The notes beneath the pieces were generated by a model that searched no databases, was not told the origin of the DNA, and saw only the letters and a list, made by a program, of their open reading frames with translations. The position numbers were made by a program, and so were the translations under genes. This document shows, piece after piece, positions 36,492-45,546 of a stretch of 64,000 bases of DNA; the first letter of the stretch is position 1; every line of letters starts with the position of its first letter. This stretch comes from Rhizobium sp. NRK18 (GTDB lineage Bacteria > Pseudomonadota > Alphaproteobacteria > Rhizobiales > Rhizobiaceae). Where the stretch lies: assembly GCF_024385575.1 (NCBI RefSeq), contig NZ_JANFMV010000001.1:682001-746000 (forward strand), written 5' to 3'.

Positions 36492-37319
36492 ATGACAGAC
36501 AGTTCCGTTCTCGCCCGCCTCTCGCCGCAGGCTTCCTCCCGCCTCGTGACCCTTGCCGAAACCGTGCTTCAGGCCGGCATTCTGGCGCGCGGTTCGCTGA
36601 AGCGGCGGTATTCGAGCCAGATGGTGTCCAAGGGGCCGCGCGATTACCAGACCGAAATCGACCGCGCCGTCGAAGCGGAGATTGCCGGGCGGCTCGCCGA
36701 AGCCTTTCCGGACTACACGATCCATGGCGAGGAGCAGATGAGCGATCGGACGGGCCGTGACGGCGCGCCGGTGATCCACATCGACCCGATCGACGGCACG
36801 ACAAATTTCGCCTGGGGTCTTCCGCATTTCGGCATGACGGTGCTGATCGAGGAGGGCGGCGAGTTGATCGCCGGTGCCGTCTACGATCCGATGCTCGACG
36901 AGCTTTTCAGCGCCGAGAAGGATGGCGGCGCCTATCTCAACGGCGAGCGGCTGGTCTGTGGCGAAGAAGGCAACGTCGAGAACGTGATCGTGGGTGCGGG
37001 GCTTCCCGTGCCGGGACAGGTGAAGTCGGTCGGCGTGGACCGGTATCATTCCGCACTGCGGCGGCTGATGGACAATACAGCCGGCGTGCGCCGCCTCGGT
37101 TCGGCGGCATTGTCGACGGCCTATGTCGCCGCCGGCCGTCTCGACGGATTTTTCGAGGACGGACTGTCGCTGCATGACTACGGGGCGGCGGCCCTGCTCG
37201 TGCGCGAGGCGGGCGGGATCGTCACCGGGTTCACGGGCGGTCCGGTCGGGGTGAACGGAGATGTGCTCGCCGCGACACCGGCGCTGCATTCGTGGCTGGT
37301 TCAGGGCTTTGCCGGCTGA
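36492..37319 (+). CDS. Inositol-monophosphatase-family phosphatase
   Basis: A 275-residue Mg-dependent sugar-phosphatase fold. The metal motifs are clear: HGEEQ (about residue 79), IDPIDGTTNFAWGLPHFG (about 99-116), and a C-terminal LHDYGAAALLVREAGG where family members usually have W-D-x-A-A. Substrates in the family include inositol-1-phosphate, histidinol phosphate, fructose-1,6-bisphosphate and PAPS, so the exact one is open. It is preceded by the importer operon terminator and is tail-to-tail, without any gap, with the glycerophosphodiesterase gene. Confidence 0.88.
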   Translation: MTDSSVLARLSPQASSRLVTLAETVLQAGILARGSLKRRYSSQMVSKGPRDYQTEIDRAVEAEIAGRLAEAFPDYTIHGEEQMSDRTGRDGAPVIHIDPIDGTTNFAWGLPHFGMTVLIEEGGELIAGAVYDPMLDELFSAEKDGGAYLNGERLVCGEEGNVENVIVGAGLPVPGQVKSVGVDRYHSALRRLMDNTAGVRRLGSAALSTAYVAAGRLDGFFEDGLSLHDYGAAALLVREAGGIVTGFTGGPVGVNGDVLAATPALHSWLVQGFAG

Positions 37320-38156
37320 TCAGCCGGTCATCAGTCCTTCGAGGCCGACCGGGTCGTCGGTGGTGATCTGATCGACCCTGGCGGCCAGGAGCCTTACGAC
37401 CGCCGGGTGATTTTCCGCCGTGGCGCCGGTGATCGTGTAGGCGTCGATGCGGCGGCCGGCTGCATGAAAGGCCGCGACCAGATCGAAGCCGGCGCGCTCG
37501 GCGGTCAGAACCAGCTCATATTCCAGATAGATCATTTCCGCTTTCGGGGAATCGGAGAGAGCCGTTTCGACAAAGCGTTCGAATTCGCCGGTGCGTGCCG
37601 TCTTTTCCGCGACGCCGAAGTGGCACGGGTCGTAACCGATCCGCATGCCCGGAACGGCGGCGGAGAGGCGCGAGACAGCCTCGGCATCGCCGCCGGAGAG
37701 AATGGCGAGGTGCTTCACCGGCGCGATCGCTTGCGCAAAGGCGGCAACCTGTCTATCGCCAAGCGCTGCCGCGCCCTCCTTCATGTCGAGTTGCAGGAGC
37801 GCGCCTTCGCCGGATTGCTGGCCGGCAAGGCGCTGGCAGAGCGTGTCGAACAACATCACGGGATGGTCGGTCGGGTTGCCTGATGCGTCGCGCAGGTTCA
37901 GGGCGGCAAGCTGCCCGGGCGTGGCGGTCGCCACCGGTCCGGTTCCTGTCGTCGCTCGGTCGAGCGTCTTGTCGTGCAGGACGACGAAGCCGCCGCCGGC
38001 ATGGCAGAGCAGGTCGATCTCGAGGCTGGCGCCGAGGCGCATGCCCTCGGCGATCCTCTCCCAGGTGAACGAAATGTCGCCGGCCTGCTTGTGGCCGCGA
38101 TGCCATTTCAGCCACGTCTTGTGGCCGTCTCTTTCAAGAAAGATACCGTCAGGCAT
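37320..38156 (-). CDS. Glycerophosphodiester phosphodiesterase family protein
   Basis: A 278-residue GDPD-fold protein without signal peptide, so cytoplasmic. The N-terminal catalytic His lies in KWHRGHK, the metal ligands in LEIDLLCHAGG and VVLHDKTLDRATTG, and later QLDMKEG. The C-terminal strand YTITGATAEN, then VDQITTDDP fits the closing part of the barrel. It overlaps the end of the ABC ATPase gene by 8 bases and is the last gene of that operon, so the importer may bring in glycerophosphodiesters that it cleaves to glycerol-3-phosphate and an alcohol, by analogy with Ugp/UgpQ. Confidence 0.85.
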   Translation of the reverse strand: MPDGIFLERDGHKTWLKWHRGHKQAGDISFTWERIAEGMRLGASLEIDLLCHAGGGFVVLHDKTLDRATTGTGPVATATPGQLAALNLRDASGNPTDHPVMLFDTLCQRLAGQQSGEGALLQLDMKEGAAALGDRQVAAFAQAIAPVKHLAILSGGDAEAVSRLSAAVPGMRIGYDPCHFGVAEKTARTGEFERFVETALSDSPKAEMIYLEYELVLTAERAGFDLVAAFHAAGRRIDAYTITGATAENHPAVVRLLAARVDQITTDDPVGLEGLMTG

Positions 38157-39228
38157 GGGCGAGAAATTCCGGAGCTTGGGTTTCGGCGGGGATGTCGGAT
38201 CGGAAGATTATCCGGTTGTCCCGGAAGAGGCTATAGGCGCTGATCGTCGGCGTGACGAACATGCCCTGCGTCATTTGCCGGCCGGGCGAGGTCATCGCCT
38301 TCAGCCGCGTGCCGTCGGTCAGGTCGACGTCGACGATCAGGTGGGTACCAAAATCGGTCGCGCGGTGGATCGATGCCGCCGTTCCGTTGCGGGCGGGGTC
38401 GACGCGGATCGCTTCCGGGCGCACGGCGAGTGTCGCGGGACCGTCCGGCGCATGGACTGCGACCGGGAAAAGGGGATGGTCGAAATAGCCCGAGCGGACC
38501 TGGCCCTTGACGAAGTTCATCGAGCCGATGAAGCCGGCCACAAATTCGGTTTCCGGGCGGCGGTAGATGGCATCGGGAGCGGCGGCCTGTTCGCTGACGC
38601 CGTCGCGCATGACGACGATGCGGTCTGCCAGCGCCAGTGCTTCGTCCTGTCCGTGGGTGACGAACAGCGTGGTGATACCGAGGCGCTGCTGGATGTCGCG
38701 CACCTCTTCGCGAAGCCGCTCGCGTAAGTGCTGGTCGAGGCTCGCAAAGGGTTCGTCGAGCAGCAGGATCTTCGGCTCCAGCACGAGCGAGCGGGCCAGC
38801 GCCACGCGCTGCTGCTGGCCGCCGGAGAGCTGCCAGGTCATGCGCTTGCCGTAGCCGGAGAGGCCGACCAGCGTCAGCGCCTCCTCCACGCGGTTGCGGA
38901 TATCGGCTTTCGGCATACCCTTCAATTTCAGGCCGAAGGCGATGTTGGAGAACACGTTCATGTGGCTCCAGAGGGCGTGGCTCTGGAAGACCATGCCGGT
39001 CGGGCGGCGTTCCGGCGGCAGGCGCGTGACGTTCTCTCCGTCGATCTCGACTGCACCCCCGGTCGGTTGCTCGAAGCCGCCGATCATCCGGAGCAATGTC
39101 GACTTGCCGGAGCCGGAGGGGCCGAGCAGGCAGACGAGTTCGCCGTCTTCGACCTCCAGCGAGAAATCGCGGACGGCATGGGCGGTGCCGAAGCTCTTCG
39201 ATACCTGCTTCATGCTCAAGCGGGCCAT
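38149..39228 (-). CDS. ABC importer ATPase (PotA/FbpC/MalK type)
   Basis: A 359-residue ATPase; ATG 39228 (MARLSMKQVSKSFG) follows AAAGG. Walker A GPSGSGKST, Q-loop FQSHALW, signature LSGGQQQR, Walker B ILLLDEPFASLD and switch FVTHGQDEA are present, followed by a C-terminal TOBE domain (about 275-355). It sits downstream of two permease genes and the binding protein, and upstream of the diesterase gene. It may also serve the CUT1 importer at 33244-36373, which lacks an ATPase; that is conjecture. Confidence 0.93.
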   Translation of the reverse strand: MARLSMKQVSKSFGTAHAVRDFSLEVEDGELVCLLGPSGSGKSTLLRMIGGFEQPTGGAVEIDGENVTRLPPERRPTGMVFQSHALWSHMNVFSNIAFGLKLKGMPKADIRNRVEEALTLVGLSGYGKRMTWQLSGGQQQRVALARSLVLEPKILLLDEPFASLDQHLRERLREEVRDIQQRLGITTLFVTHGQDEALALADRIVVMRDGVSEQAAAPDAIYRRPETEFVAGFIGSMNFVKGQVRSGYFDHPLFPVAVHAPDGPATLAVRPEAIRVDPARNGTAASIHRATDFGTHLIVDVDLTDGTRLKAMTSPGRQMTQGMFVTPTISAYSLFRDNRIIFRSDIPAETQAPEFLAHA

Positions 39229-39262
39229 GGGAATGCCTTTCTGAATTGAAGTCCTGTCCGTC

Positions 39263-40087
39263 TCATGCACCGAATCCCTTGGCGAAGGCACCGGCGCCGA
39301 CAACGCGGCGGGCGAACATGAGGGCAATGAAGGAGGGAACCCACAGCATCACCGAGAGGACGGCGCCGTACTGAACGACGATCTGGTTGTTGATGAAGGT
39401 GATCATCAGGACCGGCATGGTGCGGATGTCGGGCGTGCCGATCAGCCATGCGCCTTCGGTTTCGTAGAAGGTGGCGACGAAGGTCAGAAGCAGGGCTGCG
39501 GCAATGGTCGGGAAGGCCTGCGGCAGGGTGATCGACCAGAAGACGCGCAAAGGCCCGGCGCCGGCGTCACGCGCGGCTTCCTCCATCCGGCGGTCGACGG
39601 ACTGGAAGGCGGCAACCGGTATCCAGATCATCAGCATCAGCGTGCCGACGAGCTGGATGAGGACGACGCCCCAGAAGGTGCTGATCAGCCCGAGCTTCAG
39701 GAAGATCGCCGCAATCGCCACCAGGAGACCGAATTTCGGGAAGGCGTGCGAAGCGAGGAAGGAGAGGAAGAAGATGTTGCGGCCGGGAAATTTCAGCCGG
39801 GCGAAGGCGTAGGCCGCCGGCAGGCAGATGATTGCCGAAAGGATCGTCACGGTGAATGTCAGGCGCAGGCTCATGAACAGCGCGTCCCAGACATCCTGAC
39901 GGGCCAGCGTCTGGTGCCAGAAGCGCAGTCCGAACTGCTGCGGCAGCAGGGAGGGATAACGCCAGACCTCGGTGAAGGCCCAGGTGCCGACGACGAGCAG
40001 CGGCAGGGCGATGAAGAGCGTCAGCAGGACGGCGAGCGTCCAGCCGGTCCAGTCGATGCGGCGCGGGGAGGAAGTGAGGATGGCCAT
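39263..40087 (-). CDS. ABC importer permease (second subunit)
   Basis: A 274-residue six-span protein with the coupling loop RRMEEAARDAGAGPLRVFWS. The class is the PotC/FbpB-like type. Its start codon overlaps the stop of the other permease by one base. It works with the 295-residue permease and the ATPase at 38149. Confidence 0.92.
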   Translation of the reverse strand: MAILTSSPRRIDWTGWTLAVLLTLFIALPLLVVGTWAFTEVWRYPSLLPQQFGLRFWHQTLARQDVWDALFMSLRLTFTVTILSAIICLPAAYAFARLKFPGRNIFFLSFLASHAFPKFGLLVAIAAIFLKLGLISTFWGVVLIQLVGTLMLMIWIPVAAFQSVDRRMEEAARDAGAGPLRVFWSITLPQAFPTIAAALLLTFVATFYETEGAWLIGTPDIRTMPVLMITFINNQIVVQYGAVLSVMLWVPSFIALMFARRVVGAGAFAKGFGA

Positions 40088-40974
40088 CAGCTCTTCTCCC
40101 GGTTTCTGGCGATCGAGTAGACGTAGAAGATGCCGAAGAACAGGCAGAAGCCGAAGGTGACGACGGCCTGCGTCGTGGCGTTCAGCGGATCGTTGAGGTC
40201 GTTGAAGGTCCGCTGCATGAACGGCCCCATCATTTCCGGCGATGCTGGCCCGAGCAGATAGGGCAGGGTGAAGGCAGAAAAGATGCCCAGCACGGCGAAG
40301 GAGGCGGCGACCAGCAGCGAATTGCCCATGCGCGGCAGAATGATATGGGCCAGCACCCGGAACGGTGAGGCGCCGACATCGCGGGCGGCTTCGATGGCGT
40401 TGTTGGAAATCGATCCCAGGCCGGCGACGAGCATCAGAACCGTCAGCGGCAGGTTGTCCCAGACGAGGCCGATCACCGGTCCCCAGGGGGAGAGATAGGG
40501 GGAGGGCAGCTTCGGCAGGCCGACGCTGTTGAGGATGATGTCGACGGCGCCGTTCGGGCCGATGGTGCGGATCAGCGCATAGGAGAGGATGATCGACGGC
40601 ACGAACATCGGAAAGATCGCCAGCCCCTGCACATAGGCGGCAAGGCGGCTGGTCGAAAAGCGCAGGTAAAGCGCGATCGGCAGCGCGGTGACGATCAGCA
40701 GGACGCCGCAGACGGCCGTCGTCCAGAGCGTCAGATAGAGATTGTTGAGGCTGTAGCCGTCGGAAAAGAAGAACCGGTAGGACTCGGTGGAGAAATGACG
40801 TGTTCCGGTCTGGTCGGCGAGGAAGAGCGTGTCGTAAATCGCCGAAAAGATCGGATAGATGATCAGCCAGAAGAGCAGCAGGACGGGAATGGCGACGAGA
40901 AGAAGGCCGGTGAGCCCCCTTCTCGTCAGTCCCAGATTGCCGACCGGCGCTGTCGCGATGCCGGTGACGGCCAT
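40087..40974 (-). CDS. ABC importer permease (first subunit)
   Basis: A 295-residue six-span protein; coupling loop NAIEAARDVGASPFRVLAHI. It begins at the last base of the binding-protein gene and ends at the first base of the second permease gene, so the four importer genes are tightly coupled. Confidence 0.92.
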   Translation of the reverse strand: MAVTGIATAPVGNLGLTRRGLTGLLLVAIPVLLLFWLIIYPIFSAIYDTLFLADQTGTRHFSTESYRFFFSDGYSLNNLYLTLWTTAVCGVLLIVTALPIALYLRFSTSRLAAYVQGLAIFPMFVPSIILSYALIRTIGPNGAVDIILNSVGLPKLPSPYLSPWGPVIGLVWDNLPLTVLMLVAGLGSISNNAIEAARDVGASPFRVLAHIILPRMGNSLLVAASFAVLGIFSAFTLPYLLGPASPEMMGPFMQRTFNDLNDPLNATTQAVVTFGFCLFFGIFYVYSIARNREKS

Positions 40975-42125
40975 TAGCTGCGGCTCAGGTTCGGAGCCAC
41001 GTTGCGGTACCAGCCGTCATTGACGGCGGTTTCCCAATCGCCCGACGGGAAGGTCGGGATCGTCTGCGGGATGACGTCGGCATATTTCTGGCGCAGGTCG
41101 TCAGAGATGTTCTCCCAGGAAACGCCCGGGAAGCCGCCGATCTTGGTGATGATGGCTTCCTGCATCTCCGAAGACAGCATGTAGTTGGCAAGCTTCATGG
41201 CGGCGTCCTTGTTGGCGCCGTTGGTGAAGACGGTCATGCGCGAGAAACCGCCGCAGAGCGCGAGGTCGGTCAGCTGCACGAGGCCGGTGGTTTCTTCCGG
41301 CAGGACACCCTGGGCGATCGCCTGGAGAACCTGGTCGGACCAGACCGGCGTCATGGTGACGACGCCCTGAGCGAGCAGCTGCAGCGACTGGCTGTTGCCG
41401 GCCGTATAGCTGCCATTGTCGTAGAGCGAGGGGGCGATGTCGTTGAGGATCTTCCAGGCCGGCGGCAGAGCCTTGGCGGCGAAGTCCTCGGTGTAGTTCG
41501 CCACGGTGAACTTCGACGGATCGCGGCCATTGGCCTCGTGGATGGCGCGGCGGACGAAGTTGCCGCCGGAGCCGCCCTTGTCCGGACGGTTGTAGATGAA
41601 CTGGCCGGGATTGGCCTTGATCCAGGCAACCAGCGCATCCCAGGTCTTCGGGGCGTCCTTCGGGTCGAGCTTGGTCTTGTCATAGGCGAGCAGCACCTGC
41701 GAACCGCGATAGGGCAGCGAGTAGTCGCTGTCGATCGCCATCGGGTTGACCTTGGCATAGTCCGGGGTGTTTTCGGTCGAGAACTTGACCCAGAGGCCTT
41801 CCTTGATGCCGTCGGTCGGCAGGCGGGGATCGAAGTGCTCGAACATGTCGGCCTTCGGATCGGTCTTGGTCTTCAACGCGGCAAGCGCACGATCGGCGAT
41901 GGCGCGCAGGCCGTTATTGTCCTGGGCGTCGACGACCTTGAGCTTCAGGTCGGGGTTGGCCTTTTCGAAGGCCGGACGCACGACGTTGTTCCAGAGATCG
42001 ATGATGTTGGAATCGGACCCGCTGTAGAGTTCGATCGTGTGCTCGTCGGCAAAGGCAAAGCGCGGCATCAGGCCGGCGCCGGCAACGGCTGCGGCCGAAG
42101 CGGCCAGAAATTCGCGTCTCTTCAT
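40974..42125 (-). CDS. ABC binding protein, family 1, with Tat-type signal
   Basis: A 383-residue exported protein starting MKRREFLAASAAAVAGAGLM; the twin arginine followed by E-F-L fits a Tat signal, so it may be exported folded. The ATG at 42125 follows GGAGAGTGAC. The mature part is a family-1 (spermidine/iron/sugar-phosphate-like) solute-binding protein with YSGSDSNIIDLWNNVVRPAF and FTNGANKDAAMKLANYMLSS. The ligand is not evident; the GDPD gene in the same operon hints at a glycerophosphodiester. About 150 bp upstream hold dyads GTAACGTTAC (near 42197) and AGTTCG-N5-CGAACT (42220-42236). Confidence 0.88.
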   Translation of the reverse strand: MKRREFLAASAAAVAGAGLMPRFAFADEHTIELYSGSDSNIIDLWNNVVRPAFEKANPDLKLKVVDAQDNNGLRAIADRALAALKTKTDPKADMFEHFDPRLPTDGIKEGLWVKFSTENTPDYAKVNPMAIDSDYSLPYRGSQVLLAYDKTKLDPKDAPKTWDALVAWIKANPGQFIYNRPDKGGSGGNFVRRAIHEANGRDPSKFTVANYTEDFAAKALPPAWKILNDIAPSLYDNGSYTAGNSQSLQLLAQGVVTMTPVWSDQVLQAIAQGVLPEETTGLVQLTDLALCGGFSRMTVFTNGANKDAAMKLANYMLSSEMQEAIITKIGGFPGVSWENISDDLRQKYADVIPQTIPTFPSGDWETAVNDGWYRNVAPNLSRS

Positions 42126-42274
42126 GTCACTCTCCATGGATTGTCAGGGACCGGAATGGGCCCCTGCTAATCCTGGCGAGTGACAGCGGGATGACAGTAA
42201 CGTTACAGCTTTGCGAATAAGTTCGGAGGGCGAACTAAGTGTTTGGCAATCCTTGTGAGAGGCGTCCCGATTTA

Positions 42275-43306
42275 TCAGCTGAAGCTGATCTGTGCCTTCA
42301 TGGCGCGTGTCCGGTCGGACGCAGCAATGAAGGCCTGCTCGGCTTCGGCAAGCGGCATGGTGTGGGTGATCAGCGGTTTGACGTCGATCAGTCCCGCCTG
42401 CATCAGCCTGACGGCGGTCGCGAATTCCTCGTGGAAGCGGAAGGAGCCGCGCAGGTCGAGTTCCTTCGAGGTGATGGCCATCATCGGCACGCTCATGTCG
42501 CCACCGAGGCCAAGCTGCAGGATGACGCCGCGCGGACGCATGGCCGCAATGCCGCCGGCAAGGGCCGGTGCCGCGCCGGAGCATTCGTAGAGGACGTCGA
42601 AATAACCCTTGCCGGCGGTGTAGGGCTTCAGCCCATCCGGATCGTCGGAGAGATTGATGGTCCGGTCCGCGCCGACGGTTTCGGCAAATTTCAGCGTCTG
42701 GGCGGTCAGGTCCGTCGCGACGATTTCGGCGGCGCCGGCGCGTCGCGCGGCAAGGATCGCCAGCGTGCCGATCGGGCCGCAGCCGGTGACGAGGACGCGC
42801 TTGCCGAGCATTTCACCGGCGCGGCGGGTGGCGTGCAGGGTGACGGAGAGCGGTTCTGCCATCGCCGCTTCGCCGGCGGTAAGCCCATCGGCCTTCACGC
42901 ATTGGCTGGCGTCCGCCACCAGCACTTCCCGGAACGCGCCCTGGATGTGGGGAAAGGGCATGGCCGAGCCGTAAAAGCGCATGTTGAGGCAATGATTGTG
43001 CAGGCCCTTCTGGCAGTATTCGCAGGTACCGCAGGGACGCGACGGGGAGACCGCCACGAGATCGCCGATCGCGAGACCCGAGACGCCTTCGCCCAGAGCT
43101 GAGATGTGGCCGGAGACTTCGTGGCCGAGAATCATCGGCTCTTTCAGGCGCACCGCGCCGAAGCCGCCGTGATTGTAGTAATGCAGGTCGGAGCCGCAGA
43201 CGCCGCCGGTGGCAAGACGGATCTGCACTTCGCCCTTGCCCGGCTGGACTTCGGTGCGGTCCTCGATGCGGAGATCGTGGGCGGCGTGAATGACGATGGC
43301 TTTCAT
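42275..43306 (-). CDS. idnD: L-idonate 5-dehydrogenase (zinc alcohol dehydrogenase family)
   Basis: A 343-residue medium-chain dehydrogenase that would oxidise L-idonate to 5-keto-D-gluconate. Catalytic zinc ligands are Cys37 (GGVCGSDLHYY), His62 and Glu63 (GHEVSGH); structural zinc cysteines are 92, 95, 98 and 106; the NAD(P) site is VLVTGCGPIGTLA. The overall pattern, including the HYYNHGGFG segment, is that of idonate dehydrogenase more than sorbitol or threonine dehydrogenase. It follows the 2-hydroxyacid dehydrogenase gene by 11 bp in the same operon, behind a perfect copy of the regulon operator. Gluconate 5-dehydrogenase and gluconokinase nearby complete the route to 6-phosphogluconate. 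Confidence 0.9.
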   Translation of the reverse strand: MKAIVIHAAHDLRIEDRTEVQPGKGEVQIRLATGGVCGSDLHYYNHGGFGAVRLKEPMILGHEVSGHISALGEGVSGLAIGDLVAVSPSRPCGTCEYCQKGLHNHCLNMRFYGSAMPFPHIQGAFREVLVADASQCVKADGLTAGEAAMAEPLSVTLHATRRAGEMLGKRVLVTGCGPIGTLAILAARRAGAAEIVATDLTAQTLKFAETVGADRTINLSDDPDGLKPYTAGKGYFDVLYECSGAAPALAGGIAAMRPRGVILQLGLGGDMSVPMMAITSKELDLRGSFRFHEEFATAVRLMQAGLIDVKPLITHTMPLAEAEQAFIAASDRTRAMKAQISFS

Positions 43307-43317
43307 GGACGTGTCTT

Positions 43318-44265
43318 TCAGAGAACGGGTGTCGGCAGGTCGCGGCCTGCGAAATGTGCGGCGAGATTGTCGAAGACGAGTTTGCCCATCGCCTTGCGGG
43401 TCTCATAGGTACCGGATGCATGGTGCGGCTGCAGGAGCACGTTGTCGAGGGTCAGAAAGCGCGGATCGAGCTTCGGTTCGCCTTCGAAGACGTCGAGTGC
43501 CGCGGAGCCGAGCCTGCCATCCTGCAGGGCCTCGATCAGCGCGTCCTCGTCGATGTTGGCTGCGCGGGAAATATTGATCAGCATGCCTTCGGGACCGAGC
43601 GCCTCGATCACCTGCCGGTTGACGATATGGCGGGTGTCTGGCGTGGCGGCCAGTGCGACGAAGAGAAAGTCCGAGTGCTTGGCCAGTTCGACCGGGTCGG
43701 CAAGGAATTTCCAGTCGCCGGCCACCGCCTTCGGGCTGCGGTTGCAATAGGCGATCTCCATGTCGAAGCCGGCAAGCCTTCTGGCCACTTCGAAGCCGAT
43801 GCGGCCGAGGCCGAGAATGCCGGCGCGCTTACCGTGAGCGCGTCTCTGCAACGGGTAGAGGCCTTTTGCCGCCCAGTCGCCGCTTCTGACCCAACGCTCG
43901 GCGCCGATCATGCCGCGCGAGAGCGCCAGCATCATCGCAACGCCGAGATCGGCGACATCCTTCGTCAGGACATCCGGCGTATTGGTGACGCGAATGCCGT
44001 GCTCGCGGGCAGCAGCAAGATCGACCGCGTCATAGCCAACGCCGTAGACACTGATGATCTCGAGGTTGGGCAGGGCTTCGATCAACGCCCGGCTGGCGCC
44101 AAGCTCGCCACGGGTGGCGATGCCGCGAATGCCGGCGACGTTTTCGGCGAGGAAGGCCGGCTTGTCGTCCGCCTCAAAATAGCGGTGCATGACAAAATTC
44201 TCGTTCAGGCGTTCTTCGTCCCATGACGGGTAGGGACCGACCTGCAATATCTCGATTTTCGACAA
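43318..44265 (-). CDS. D-2-hydroxyacid dehydrogenase (GhrB/hydroxypyruvate reductase type)
   Basis: I chose the TTG at 44265 (LSKIEILQVGPYPSWDEE, 315 residues) because GGGAGG stands six bases upstream. The NAD site is GILGLGRIGFEVARRL, the catalytic Arg is in INISRAANIDEDALIEAL, and Glu and His follow in DVFEGEPKLDP and QPHHASGT. Enzymes of this family reduce 2-keto acids such as glyoxylate, hydroxypyruvate and 2-ketogluconate. In this idonate/gluconate regulon, 2-ketogluconate reductase would be the natural activity, but the sequence does not prove it. It is the first gene of the operon with idnD. Confidence 0.88.
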   Translation of the reverse strand: MSKIEILQVGPYPSWDEERLNENFVMHRYFEADDKPAFLAENVAGIRGIATRGELGASRALIEALPNLEIISVYGVGYDAVDLAAAREHGIRVTNTPDVLTKDVADLGVAMMLALSRGMIGAERWVRSGDWAAKGLYPLQRRAHGKRAGILGLGRIGFEVARRLAGFDMEIAYCNRSPKAVAGDWKFLADPVELAKHSDFLFVALAATPDTRHIVNRQVIEALGPEGMLINISRAANIDEDALIEALQDGRLGSAALDVFEGEPKLDPRFLTLDNVLLQPHHASGTYETRKAMGKLVFDNLAAHFAGRDLPTPVL

Positions 44266-44290
44266 GGGTGCCTCCCGGCGCAACTATTAT

Positions 44291-44304
44291 TGTTATCGAT
44301 AACA
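44291..44304. promoter_or_regulatory. LacI-type operator 1 (perfect palindrome)
   Basis: TGTTATCGATAACA, a perfect 14-bp palindrome with the central CG typical of LacI/GalR-family sites. It lies 26 bp before the TTG of the hydroxyacid dehydrogenase. On the minus strand it overlaps a plausible -10 (TGTTAT) placed 18 bp from TCGACA at 44323-44328, so binding would block RNA polymerase. Confidence 0.85.
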
Positions 44305-44359
44305 TATCGGATTGCGGCGGATTGTCGAGGGCATGTTCTTCGACAATCCGCGCTTGCTG

Positions 44360-45286
44360 TCAGCCGAGCTTGCAGCCGTTGGCGGTGAGGTAGACCGCGT
44401 AGAGCGAGGTGGTGGCGGTGATGAACAGCCGGTTGCGCTTGGGCCCGCCGAAGGTGACGTTGGAGACGATTTCGGGGATCCGGATCTTGCCGATCAGCGT
44501 GCCGTCGGGATCGTAGCAGTGCACGCCGTCGCCGGCGCTGGTCCAGATACGGCCGGTGCGGTCGAGCCGGAAGCCGTCGAAGAAACCGGCGGTGCAGTCG
44601 GCAAAGAGGCCGAGGTCGCTGAGGCTGTTGTCGGCATTGACCGCGAACTTGCGGATGTGGTGCGGGCCGCCTTGTTGGTGCGTGCCACCGGTGTCGACGA
44701 TATAGAGCAGGCTTTCGTCCGGCGAGAAGGCAAGGCCATTCGGCTTGACGAAATCATCGGCGACGCGGACGGTCTTGCCCGTGGACGGATCGTGGCGGTA
44801 GACGTGGCAGCCGCCGATCTCTTCCTTGCCGTAATCGCCCTCATAGTCATGCATGATGCCGTAGGAGGGGTCGGTAAACCAGATCGTGTCGTCGGATTTG
44901 ACCACGACGTCGTTTGGTGAGTTGAAGCGCTTACCCTCGAAATTGTCGGCGATGACGGTGATGGAACCGTCGACTTCCGTGCGGGTGACGCGGCGGGCGA
45001 GGTGCTCGCAGGTCACGAGCCGGCCCTGATTGTCGACGGTGTTGCCGTTGCAATTGTTGGACGGCTGGCGGAAGACCGCCGTGGTTCCGCCGGCCTCGTC
45101 GTAGCGCATCATCCGGTTGTTGGGGATGTCGGAGAAAACCAGATAGCGCCCCGGCGCAAACCATGCCGGGCCTTCCAGCCAGCGGCCGCCCGTCCAAAGG
45201 CGCTCGACCTTGGCATGCCCGACAAAACAGGCTTCGAACCGCGGATCGACGACCTCGAAACCCGTTCCTTCCAACTCTCCAAACAT
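44360..45286 (-). CDS. SMP-30/gluconolactonase-family lactonase
   Basis: A 308-residue six-bladed beta-propeller. Start MFGELEGTGFEVVDPRF at 45286 is fixed by GGGAGGAAG. Metal ligands are expected in WLEGPAWF (Glu), NSPNDVVVK (Asn) and IVDTGG (Asp). The family hydrolyses sugar lactones, here probably a glucono- or idono-lactone to the free acid that feeds the pathway. It stands alone between two copies of the operator, reading away from the LacI gene. Confidence 0.9.
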   Translation of the reverse strand: MFGELEGTGFEVVDPRFEACFVGHAKVERLWTGGRWLEGPAWFAPGRYLVFSDIPNNRMMRYDEAGGTTAVFRQPSNNCNGNTVDNQGRLVTCEHLARRVTRTEVDGSITVIADNFEGKRFNSPNDVVVKSDDTIWFTDPSYGIMHDYEGDYGKEEIGGCHVYRHDPSTGKTVRVADDFVKPNGLAFSPDESLLYIVDTGGTHQQGGPHHIRKFAVNADNSLSDLGLFADCTAGFFDGFRLDRTGRIWTSAGDGVHCYDPDGTLIGKIRIPEIVSNVTFGGPKRNRLFITATTSLYAVYLTANGCKLG

Positions 45287-45354
45287 CAGTCTTCCTCCCG
45301 AATTGGCGCGGATCATAGCATCGACGATTGCCCGATCCAGTCCGTTTCTATCTC

Positions 45355-45368
45355 TGTTATCGATATCA
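45355..45368. promoter_or_regulatory. LacI-type operator 2 (one mismatch)
   Basis: TGTTATCGATATCA differs from the perfect site by a single base. It stands 69 bp upstream of the lactonase start, next to TTGAAA on the minus strand, a possible -35 box. Confidence 0.75.
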
Positions 45369-45496
45369 TTTTCAAGATGGAATGTGAGGTTCGAAGATTG
45401 AGCCGGTGGTCGCATCCGTCGTTATTGCATTGATTCGAATGCCGAATGTCGCTTCTAGCGAGGCTTATGGAAAAACGCGGTCGGGTTATTGCTGGG

Positions 45497-45510
45497 TGAT
45501 AGCGATAACT
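45497..45510. promoter_or_regulatory. LacI-type operator 3 (weak, autoregulatory)
   Basis: TGATAGCGATAACT matches the perfect site at 11 of 14 positions and lies 37 bp before the LacI gene's start. The weaker match would suit modest autorepression. Confidence 0.5.
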
Positions 45511-45546
45511 TTATGATCGCTGGTAGAGAATGGCGGGAGGACAGGT

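Noticed and set aside
43318..44283. Start at TTG 44283 for the hydroxyacid dehydrogenase
   Set aside because: The TTG at 44265 has GGGAGG at ideal spacing, while the upstream one has none and lies close to the operator.
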